From positions 12,680 through 76,679 of the forward strand of contig JBHGBF010000028.1 in NCBI GenBank assembly GCA_041946865.1: DNA of 64,000 nt, in the 5' to 3' direction. Every line of letters begins with the position of its first letter. Within the stretch, counting starts at the first letter, position 1. The DNA is from RPQK01 sp041946865. Its GTDB lineage: Bacteria > Acidobacteriota > UBA6911 > RPQK01. Position numbers and translations under genes: made by a program. The notes under the pieces are model-generated. The model was not told the DNA's origin. It did not search any database and saw only the letters and a program-made list of their open reading frames with translations. Below, in pieces: positions 50,543 through 57,718 of the stretch.

Positions 50543-51403
50543 ATGGGTCAATCGGTTTTTGCGACGACTGTGATTTCACGCCGGCAGGCCATCGTGCTGC
50601 TCCTCTTTGCCGCCGTTTTCTGGAGTCTGGGAGGACTTCTCATCAAATCGGTCCAGTGGAACCCGCTCGCCATAGCCGGCTGCCGAAGCGCGATTGCCGC
50701 CGCTTTGATCGCGCTGATCGTGCGCCGCCCGAATCTCCACTGGTCGGCGGTGCAAATCGGCGGCGCTTTTGCCTACGCGGGGACGGTCATCCTTTTCGTC
50801 GTCGCGACCAGGTTGACAACGGCCGCGAATGCGATCCTCCTGCAATACACGGCCCCCATTTACGTGGCGCTGCTCTCGCACTGGCTTCTTCGGGAGAAGA
50901 TCCGTTGGATCGATTGGGCCACGATCGCAGCCGCTCTTGCGGGGATGGCGCTTTTCTTCCTTGACAGCCTTTCACCGGCCGGATTCTGGGGCAACGCTGC
51001 GGCCGTGGCCAGCGGGGTCACGTTCGCCTGGTTGGTCCTGCTCATGCGCAAGCAGAAAGGAGGATCGACTATTGAATCCGTCCTGCTCGGCAATATCCTG
51101 ACGGCTGTCCTGTGCTCGCCTTTTTTCTTCACAGGATTCCCCACGCAATGGTCTGACTGGTCTGTTCTCCTGACGCTCGGCCTCTTCCAGCTGGGCCTGT
51201 CCTATCTCCTCTATTCCCTGGCGATCAAGTCTGTCACGGCCATTGAAGCCATACTGATCCCCGTGATCGAGCCGATCCTCAACCCTGTCTGGGTGCTTCT
51301 GTTTCTGGGCGAGAGGCCAGGCGCCTGGGCGATGGCTGGCGGGGCCATCGTGCTCGCCGCCGTCACCCTGCGTAGCGTCGCGTTGACGATTCACGATCGT
51401 TGA
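50543..51403 (+). CDS. EamA/DMT-family transporter
   Basis: 286 residues, ten hydrophobic helices in two five-helix EamA repeats; ILLQYTAPIYVALLSHWLLREKI and AILIPVIEPILNPVWVLLFLGERP are the typical end-of-repeat segments. Probably an exporter of amino acids or metabolites; substrate cannot be inferred. A GGAGG lies unusually close to the ATG. Confidence 0.9.
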   Translation: MGQSVFATTVISRRQAIVLLLFAAVFWSLGGLLIKSVQWNPLAIAGCRSAIAAALIALIVRRPNLHWSAVQIGGAFAYAGTVILFVVATRLTTAANAILLQYTAPIYVALLSHWLLREKIRWIDWATIAAALAGMALFFLDSLSPAGFWGNAAAVASGVTFAWLVLLMRKQKGGSTIESVLLGNILTAVLCSPFFFTGFPTQWSDWSVLLTLGLFQLGLSYLLYSLAIKSVTAIEAILIPVIEPILNPVWVLLFLGERPGAWAMAGGAIVLAAVTLRSVALTIHDR

Positions 51404-51476
51404 TCGATCATGGGTTCTGTCGCGATGAGGAGTCAGTCGTCAACCGTTAAACGTCAGTCAGCAAATCGGATGGAGT

Positions 51477-52247
51477 ATGAGGAACATGAACGGAAGAATC
51501 TTCTGGCTTGTGCCGGCTCTGGTTGCGCTGGTCTTGATTCTTGGGCCGAACTTCCTGACTTCGGACGCTCAGACCGGAGCTCCAGCTGGCTTTGTCTCTA
51601 TTTTTGACGGAAAGACCTTTGCAGGGTGGAAAGTCCCCGAGGGTGACAACGGCCATTGGAAGATCGTCAATCGAGTCATCGATTACGACGCCGAGAGTGA
51701 AGCCAAGGGCGATAAGAACCTGTGGACCGTAAAGGAGTACGGGGACTTCGTGGTCAGGGTCGACTGGCGGATCAAAGCTACGCCGTACAAGAACCCCGAT
51801 GTCCCGATCATCTTGCCGACCGGGGATCACAAGCTCGACGAAAACGGAAAGGAGATCCGCATGGTGGTTCCGGATTCCGACTCGGGCATCCTGCTGCGCG
51901 GACAGCCGAAATCCCAGGTGAACATTTGGTGTTGGCCGGTCGGCTCGGGAGAAGTGTACGGCTATCGGATGGACAAGACCATGCCCGCCGAGGTACGAGC
52001 CCGAGTCACACCCAAAGTCCTTGCCGACAAGAACATCGGCGAGTGGAATACGTACGAAATCACCATGCGCGGCGACCGGCTCACCGTGGTCCTCAACGGC
52101 AAGACCGTCATTGAAAACGCCCAACTCCCGGGCATTGCCAGGCGCGGCCCGCTCGGCCTGCAGCACCACGGGGCTAAAACAAACGGCCAATGGAACACCC
52201 CGCCCGCCCTCGTGCAGTTCAGGAACATTTATGTGAAAGAGCTGTAA
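51477..52247 (+). CDS. DUF1080 (3-keto-disaccharide hydrolase-like) secreted protein
   Basis: 256 residues with a signal peptide (to about residue 32, SDAQ) and one LamG-like jelly-roll domain: GFVSIFDGKTFAGWKVPEGDNGHWKIVNRVIDYD at the start, FVVRVDWRIK, DSGILLRGQPKSQVNIW, GEWNTYEITMRGDRLTVVLNGKTVIEN and ALVQFRNIYVKEL at the end. Some members cleave 3-keto-glycosides. An internal ATG at 51486 with AGGAAC upstream is a possible start. Confidence 0.9.
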   Translation: MRNMNGRIFWLVPALVALVLILGPNFLTSDAQTGAPAGFVSIFDGKTFAGWKVPEGDNGHWKIVNRVIDYDAESEAKGDKNLWTVKEYGDFVVRVDWRIKATPYKNPDVPIILPTGDHKLDENGKEIRMVVPDSDSGILLRGQPKSQVNIWCWPVGSGEVYGYRMDKTMPAEVRARVTPKVLADKNIGEWNTYEITMRGDRLTVVLNGKTVIENAQLPGIARRGPLGLQHHGAKTNGQWNTPPALVQFRNIYVKEL

Positions 52248-52402
52248 GAACCCTCAGACGAAACGGACGGGGAGCGCGCAGGCTGGAGGTCTGCCGCTCC
52301 CAGCGTCCCCGTCACCCCGCGCTTCCCCTCAGTCAGTAATCCCGATCACTGATCTGGAATTTTCTGCCCGCTAATCTTCTGCCGCTTACGAAGAGGGGGA
52401 GC

Positions 52403-52816
52403 GTGCCGATCTGCCTGTACTTTCCGGAGTTCGCGATCGAGAGAGAACTGGTCCGTGAAGTCTGCCGAAGAAGCGGTTTGCCGGCTCCCCGTTACGTCTT
52501 CCCCGCGCCGGATCTGCTGGCTCAGATCGAGAACGCCTTGAAAGTCCTGGATGCGGTAGAGAAAGCCTGCCTGCCTGAAATTGTCCAGAGGCGGTGCCGC
52601 TTTTTCATCCAGGAATATGTCCTGCCCGAGCTTGAAAACTTCCTCCACCTTGCGCGAGCGATCGCCGAGACGCCTCGCGGCAGCGAGGCCGAGGCCCGCG
52701 TGCTCGAACGCTTCGGCATCTCGGTCGAGCTGGGAATCATCAGGCGCAACTCCAGGACCAAGGCCCTCAGCAGATCCGACCAGGAATTCCTCCAAGGCTT
52801 CAACATCGTGTGGTGA
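52403..52816 (+). CDS. hypothetical protein
   Basis: Not recognised. 137 residues from GTG with a purine-rich GAGGGGGAGC directly upstream. No signal peptide or membrane segment; helix-rich, with paired cysteines at residues 4 and 21 and a leucine-rich middle (ALKVLDAVEKACLPEIVQRR). Codon use looks like that of neighbours and the frame is open throughout, which favours a real gene. A hairpin follows it. Confidence 0.55.
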   Translation: MPICLYFPEFAIERELVREVCRRSGLPAPRYVFPAPDLLAQIENALKVLDAVEKACLPEIVQRRCRFFIQEYVLPELENFLHLARAIAETPRGSEAEARVLERFGISVELGIIRRNSRTKALSRSDQEFLQGFNIVW

Positions 52817-52826
52817 AGCGGGGGCC

Positions 52827-52841
52827 GTTCGGCACCCGAAC
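52827..52841 (+). terminator. hairpin after the hypothetical gene
   Basis: GTTCGG and CCGAAC with a three-base loop, 11 bases after the stop. No T-run, so only a weak terminator candidate. The 520-base interval 52817-53336 shows no credible gene; besides this hairpin it holds repeat copy B. Confidence 0.35.
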
Positions 52842-53125
52842 CGACCATACGGGCTACCGCCTCGACGAAAGCCTCCTGATCGCTGGAAAAGGGGCCGTAA
52901 CCGCTCAGTCTTGTTCGTAGCTCCGCTTTTGGGCCGGTTCGCTCAAAGCACTACGGGGAGCGAGGCGAATGGATTGTAAGGCTTGATTCAAAGCCCGCCC
53001 GAAGGCGGAACGACAAACAAAACTGGGACTTAGCCCCACTGATTTGGAGGTGAAAGGGCGAATGGCGCAGCGAGATCCACACCCGCGCCGGATGCGTGCG
53101 TTCAAAACGAATCGATCCTGGTTCC

Positions 53126-53196
53126 GGCACTCACCCGACACGCTCCCCGTCCGCTGACGGTCCGCAAAAAGCGCTCCGCTTGCGGCTCTGTGGCGC
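53126..53196 (+). repeat. dispersed intergenic repeat, copy B
   Basis: Second copy of the 70-base element seen at 3330-3401, in opposite orientation relative to the window. The hairpin core CCGTCCGCTGACGG is unchanged between the copies while flanks differ slightly. A diverged fragment, ACGGACGGGGAGCGCG, also sits at 52263-52280. Confidence 0.7.
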
Positions 53197-53336
53197 TTTC
53201 AGAGCCTCGCCGTACGAAGACTGGAGGGTTACCAGGGGGCCACAGAATTTGCTTGCTTCTCGGTTTCGATTTCGGTAGCTTTCACTCACTCGTTCATACC
53301 GGTCTGGGGCCCGCGGATTTGCGAGAGGAGTACAGG

Positions 53337-54491
53337 ATGAAAGCCAGATGGCCTTCAGACGGGATCTTCCACCGACAGCTCTTGGCCCTGATCAGGCTGG
53401 CCACGTTGGCGCCTTCAAAATACAACACGCAACCCTGGACCTTCGCGATTGAAAAGAACGCTGTGCGGATCTGCCCGAATCTATCCCGACGGCTTCCGGT
53501 CGCCGACCCGCACAACCGCGCGCTGTACATAAGCCTCGGCTGCGCGCTCGAGAACCTGCTCATCGGCGCCGCGTGTTACGGTCTCCGCGCGGAGGTTGAG
53601 TACCACCTCGAGAACGACCGGGCCCACTCGATCCTGGTCCGTCTGACCCGTACGCCGGCCCGCCAGGGCGATCCCCAATTGCTGCGGGCTATTGCCGACC
53701 GCCAGACTACACGCGGAAAGTACAGCGGAGACAGGATTGCATCGGCGGATCTGCGCTTGCTGGTCCACGCCAGCCGGGAAGAGGGAGTCCATTTCGGACT
53801 TCTTACCGGCCCCCACGAGGTCCGACCGATCTTTGCAGCCGTCCGGGAATCCAATCGCCGCGTACTCGCCGACAACGGCTTTCTCAGCGAGATCCTGTCC
53901 TGGATCCGCTTCACGCGGAAAGAGGCGGAGGCCACGCACGACGGACTCAGCAACACCGTCCTCGGGCTTCCACCGTTGCCCTCATGGCTCGCTGGGAAGG
54001 CCACGCGCAAGTTCGTGGTCCGTTGCCGGCTTCGCGACCGGGAGAAGCTCATTCCCGGGTCAGCAGCCGTGATGCTCTTTGCAGTCGCGCGCAACGACCC
54101 GCTGCATTGGATCGCAGCAGGACGAAGCTTCGAGAGGGTTGCCTTGACAGCTGCGAACTTGCACATCCGGCACTCTCACCTGACTCCGGCCTGTGACGTC
54201 GTCCAGACTCGGATCCGGCTTTCGAGCTTCCTGGGGCTTTCCGACAGCGAGACCCCGGTGCTGCTGCTCCGGATCGGTTATGCAGACCCGTTGTCGGCTT
54301 CGCTGCGGCGGCCCGTAGCCGACGTTCTGGCGCCGCCGACCAGCACGGAGCCTGCCGGGGGCAGGCGCGCGGCGCAATCATGGCTTCACACGGCGGGTGA
54401 TTCCATCCACGGAGTGCATGGGGACAAGCTTCGAGGCATCCGGCTGGCCCTGGAAAAAGAAGGGCTGAGGAGCCCCGAGAGTCGCATGTAA
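53337..54491 (+). CDS. Acg-family FMN-binding nitroreductase-like protein
   Basis: 384 residues from ATG 53337 (AGGAG six bases upstream). LATLAPSKYNTQPWTF at the start is the nitroreductase FMN motif; SLGCALENLLIGAACYGLRAE, RQTTRGKYSG, and TPVLLLRIGYAD..RRPVADVL near the end match the Acg (Rv2032) group of half-nitroreductases, which may bind flavin without reductase activity. The final 35 residues (LHTAGDSIHGVHGDKLRG..) are outside the family pattern and may be an added tail. Confidence 0.85.
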   Translation: MKARWPSDGIFHRQLLALIRLATLAPSKYNTQPWTFAIEKNAVRICPNLSRRLPVADPHNRALYISLGCALENLLIGAACYGLRAEVEYHLENDRAHSILVRLTRTPARQGDPQLLRAIADRQTTRGKYSGDRIASADLRLLVHASREEGVHFGLLTGPHEVRPIFAAVRESNRRVLADNGFLSEILSWIRFTRKEAEATHDGLSNTVLGLPPLPSWLAGKATRKFVVRCRLRDREKLIPGSAAVMLFAVARNDPLHWIAAGRSFERVALTAANLHIRHSHLTPACDVVQTRIRLSSFLGLSDSETPVLLLRIGYADPLSASLRRPVADVLAPPTSTEPAGGRRAAQSWLHTAGDSIHGVHGDKLRGIRLALEKEGLRSPESRM

Positions 54492-54650
54492 GTATCCCCC
54501 GGCAGAGCCGGGCGCTTTAGTTTCGTGAGCCCTCAAAGCGGCGTGAGGTAGCCGCTGGCGCGCCTACTTGCGCCGCTGGCCTTAACGAACCCGCTTGCTT
54601 CGCTGAAAAGCGCTCGCGCGCGATCGAGCGTGCGGGTAGGCTTTTATCGT

Positions 54651-54697
54651 GGCCGGACTCTCCAGAGTCCGGTTGCCGGGCTCGCGAGAGCCCGGCC
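54651..54697. repeat. double perfect hairpin
   Basis: CCGGACTCT-CC-AGAGTCCGG (54653-54672) and CCGGGCTC-GCGA-GAGCCCGG (54676-54695) stand side by side, bounded by GGCC on both sides. The left part GTGGCCGGACTCTCCAG recurs exactly at 63582-63598. It ends just where similarity to gamma-glutamyltransferase begins. The 287-base gap 54492-54778 contains no other gene. Confidence 0.7.
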
Positions 54698-54778
54698 ATC
54701 ACCGGTAAGCCGCTCGGTGCGACTGCCGGCGCCAGGATTTTCGAACAGGGCGGTAATGCGATCGATTCCGCCTGCGCG

Positions 54779-56470
54779 ATGCTGGCCGTTGTGTGCACCA
54801 TGTATGACACCCTGAGCTGGGGTGGCGAGACGCAGGCGCTGATCTATAACCCGTTGACCAAAAAAGTCGTGGGCATCAACGGCCTGGGCGTTGCTCCCAC
54901 TGGCGCCACCCCCGAATTTTTCAAACAGAAGAACCTGCGATTTCCCCCGGCTGAGGGGCCGCTTGCCGCCGTCACACCCGGCAACCCGGGTGCGCTGATG
55001 GTCATGCTCGCCGAGTTCGGTACGCTTTCCCTCACACAGGTGCTGGCCCCAGCCCTCGAGATGGCCGGCGAAGGATACCCCATCGAGGCGGAGCTGGTCA
55101 GGAGCATCAAACTCCACAGGAACAAGCTCAAGCAGTGGCCTTACTCGAGAAAAGTGTTTTTCCCTCATGCCGACCGGTCCGACGAACCCCCGCAGCCCGG
55201 CGAAATCTGGCGGCAGCCTGACCTGGCTGACACGCTCAGAAAGCTGGTCCAGGCCGAGGCCGACGCGCTCAAGGCGGGAAAGGACCGCAAACAGGCGATC
55301 TACGCCGCATACGACCGCTTTTATAAAGGCGACATCGCCGCCGAATTCTGCCGCGGCTCTCAGGAGCAGGGCGGGCTCCACACCCCGGCCGACCTCGCCA
55401 ACTGGAAGGTCAAGATCGAAGAGCCCGTTATGACTACGTACAAGGGGATCGAGGTTTACAAGCTCACTTGTTGGACCCAGGGGCCGGTGATGCTCCAGGC
55501 GCTGAACATCCTCGAGCCGTTTGACCTGCAGGGAATGGGATACAATAGCGCTCGTTATATCCACACCCTCTACCAGGTCATGAACCTGGCGTTTGCCGAC
55601 CGGGACTTCTATTACGGCGACCCGGATTTCCCCCCGGAAGAACCCCTCCAGGGGCTGCTCTCAAAAAAATACGCCGAGGCTCGCAGGGCGCTTATCGACT
55701 GGAAGAAAAACAACCCCGACTTGCGTCCGGGCGATCCTTATCCTTACCAGAGCGCCACGAATCCTTTTGCCGACCTTCTGAAGAACTGGTCAAACACAGA
55801 GAGCGCCGGGCAGACCAGTCCAAGCGGCAGCACCGAGCTGCGGATTCCGGACGCCGCGCAGCAGGCGCGGCTTGACGCGGCCTTCCGGGCCGGCACCACC
55901 TCCATCCAGGCGGCCGACGACAAAGGCTGGGTCATCTCGGTCACACCGAGCGGCGGCTGGCTGCCTGCCTGCATCGCCGGCAATACCGGGATCGGCATGA
56001 GCCAGCGAATGCAAAGCTTCGTCGTCAACGAAGCCGAGAATCCGTTCAATGTAGTCGCACCCGGGAAGCGCCCCCGCGTGACCCTCACACCCACGCTCGC
56101 GCTCAAGGATCAGAAGCCCTTCCTTTGTTTCTCCGTTCAGGGCGGCGACACCCAGGACCAGAACCTTCTCCAGTTCTTCCTCAATGTCGTGGAATTCGGG
56201 ATGACGGTACAGGAGGCCTGCGAGGCCGCGAACATCACCAGCTACCAGATGCGGGCCTCTTTCGAGGACCACAAAGTGGAGCCGGGGCGGCTGACTTTGA
56301 ACCAGGAGATCCCGGCCTGGGTGCGCCGCGAGCTGACCCGGATGGGGTACCGGCTGGACTTCAACGCCAGGACCTCAGGCCCGATTACCGCGATCTACTT
56401 CGATTCCGAGCACGGCACGCTCTGGGGCGGGGCGAGCAATCACGGCGAGGATTATGGAATCGCCTGGTAG
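54779..56470 (+). CDS. gamma-glutamyltransferase family protein, 5'-truncated
   Basis: Ntn-hydrolase of the gamma-glutamyltransferase family; similarity already begins at about 54698 (PLGATAGARIFEQGGNAIDSACAM) in the same frame, but no ATG, GTG or TTG exists between the stop at 54518 and ATG 54779, so the signal peptide and first 40-60 residues are missing. What remains has the family order: GATPEFF, AVTPGNPGALMVM, GGLHTPADLANW, and GTTSIQAADDKGW with the likely autocatalytic Thr (about 373). FVVNEAENPFNVVAPGKRPRVTLTPTLAL and the end WGGASNHGEDYGIAW are typical. Without an export signal it is probably a pseudogene or non-secreted. Confidence 0.8.
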   Translation: MLAVVCTMYDTLSWGGETQALIYNPLTKKVVGINGLGVAPTGATPEFFKQKNLRFPPAEGPLAAVTPGNPGALMVMLAEFGTLSLTQVLAPALEMAGEGYPIEAELVRSIKLHRNKLKQWPYSRKVFFPHADRSDEPPQPGEIWRQPDLADTLRKLVQAEADALKAGKDRKQAIYAAYDRFYKGDIAAEFCRGSQEQGGLHTPADLANWKVKIEEPVMTTYKGIEVYKLTCWTQGPVMLQALNILEPFDLQGMGYNSARYIHTLYQVMNLAFADRDFYYGDPDFPPEEPLQGLLSKKYAEARRALIDWKKNNPDLRPGDPYPYQSATNPFADLLKNWSNTESAGQTSPSGSTELRIPDAAQQARLDAAFRAGTTSIQAADDKGWVISVTPSGGWLPACIAGNTGIGMSQRMQSFVVNEAENPFNVVAPGKRPRVTLTPTLALKDQKPFLCFSVQGGDTQDQNLLQFFLNVVEFGMTVQEACEAANITSYQMRASFEDHKVEPGRLTLNQEIPAWVRRELTRMGYRLDFNARTSGPITAIYFDSEHGTLWGGASNHGEDYGIAW

Positions 56471-56523
56471 GAGTCTGACACGTTTTGCAATATCATTTCT
56501 TTATTGCTAGAAGTGTCAGGCTC
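56471..56523 (+). terminator. long two-tier stem-loop after the gamma-glutamyltransferase gene
   Basis: Starts at the base after the stop codon. GAGTCTGACAC pairs with GTGTCAGGCTC (10 of 11, one wobble), a symmetric 5x5 internal loop, then GCAATA with TATTGC and a nine-base AT-rich loop. Could be a terminator or a small mobile palindromic element. Confidence 0.55.
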
Positions 56524-56555
56524 CGTTACAACATTCCGACCCACAGGAGCAATTC

Positions 56556-57526
56556 ATGGACAGCGGCGAGGTCGGAGCCACCTGGCAGCTAAGCCAGGAA
56601 ACAAGGCGTATCGGCAGCTGGGTTTCCGATCCCGGAAACGACATACTCGAGTAGTCCGCCGAGACTTTCCGGATCTTCGGGTGCGATCACTGTACCTTCC
56701 AGCCGACTCATCGCGCCTTCTTCGACTTCGTTCACCCGGAGGACCGTGCCGCGGTCAGAGCGGCTTCCCGGGCCGCCCTGGAAAGTGGGGAGGACTATCA
56801 CATCGAGCACCGGATCATTCGGACAGACGGCCAGGTCCGATTCGTGGTCGAGCACGCCAGAATCTACCGCAGCCCGGCGGGAGGAACGACGCGAATGTCT
56901 GGAACCATTCAAGACATCACCAACCGCTGGCGTGCCGAGCAGGAGCTCTCGAAACGGACCCGGCAGCTCGCCCTGCTCGCCTCGGCCTCGAGCCAGTTGC
57001 TTCTGAGCGACCAGCCTGAGGCGGAGCTTCAGCAGCTGTGCGAACAGGCGATGAAGGAACTGAACTGTCAGGCTTTCTTTCTCTATCTGAATGGAACCTT
57101 GGAGGGCAAGCTCCGACTGCACGCCTATGCGGGGTGACGGAAACTCAGGCCAGGGCGATGGAGTGGCTGGATCTGGCGAAAGCCGATTGCGGTCAAAACG
57201 ACATGCTGCAGGAGCTCGCCACGGAGCTGACCGAGACCGAGCAACGGGAACGGCAAAGGATTGCCGAGAAGATACACGAAGATCCTCAGCAGCTGCTGGT
57301 AGGTTCCAAGCTTCGAGCCACCGCCATGAGAATGCAGACGGAGATGTCGCCGGTCCTAGGGTCGACCGCCAGGGAGCTTGAAAGTCTTCTGGAACAGTCG
57401 ATCGCAAAGGCCCGCTCGCTTTCCTACGAGATCAGCCCGCCCATGCCGCACGTCGTGTGCGCAGGATCGACGGGAAAGAAGAGCCCGAGCAGTACGTCCT
57501 TGAGTTGCGAGGACGGGCCAGAATGA
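56556..57526 (+). pseudogene. broken PAS-GAF-HisKA_3 histidine kinase
   Basis: ATG 56556 has AGGAGC five bases upstream. The frame reads RRIGSWVSDPGNDILE, then an in-frame TAG at 56652-56654 where the PAS consensus has Trp (TGG to TAG), and continues SAETFRIFGCDHCTFQPTHR through a PAS domain ending MSGTIQDITN, then a GAF-like start (ALLASASSQLLLSD, NCQAFFLYLNGTLEGKLRLHAYAG) to a TGA at 57137. In a different frame a HisKA_3-like helix follows (TEQRERQRIAEKIHEDPQQL, LSYEISPPM), without an ATPase domain. At least one nonsense change, one frameshift with deletion, and a truncation: clearly inactive. Confidence 0.8.
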
Positions 57527-57600
57527 TTCAAAGACGCAGTTTCTTTGTCGCGTTGCTGTTGGTGATATTGGTAACGGTCCTGGGCTGACCGCGCGGACGT

Positions 57601-57651
57601 CTATGCGGTCGTGAGGAACTTGTAGCCGAGGCCGCGGACCGGCACCAAATG
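57601..57651 (-). pseudogene. remnant of an OmpR-type response regulator 3' end
   Basis: On the minus strand 16 codons read HLVPVRGLGYKFLTTA followed by TAG. (V)RG-GY-F at the extreme C-terminus is the wing of OmpR/PhoB DNA-binding domains. Nothing upstream on this strand continues the domain, so only the tail survives. It lies beside the dead histidine kinase, suggesting a lost two-component locus. Confidence 0.45.
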
Positions 57652-57718
57652 TAAAAGTTTCGTTAGGTCCTATCCCCTGCCAGGTTATAAACAAATCTAC
57701 TCCTCGTATTCCACTAGT

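Noticed and set aside
52905..53141. 78-codon minus-strand frame before the Acg-type gene
   Set aside because: No motif and it extends into repeat copy B; could be a decayed gene but nothing supports a name.
57523..57588. 21-codon hydrophobic frame MIQRRSFFVALLLVILVTVL
   Set aside because: Looks like a signal anchor but has no ribosome site and lies in a decay zone; more likely a vestige.
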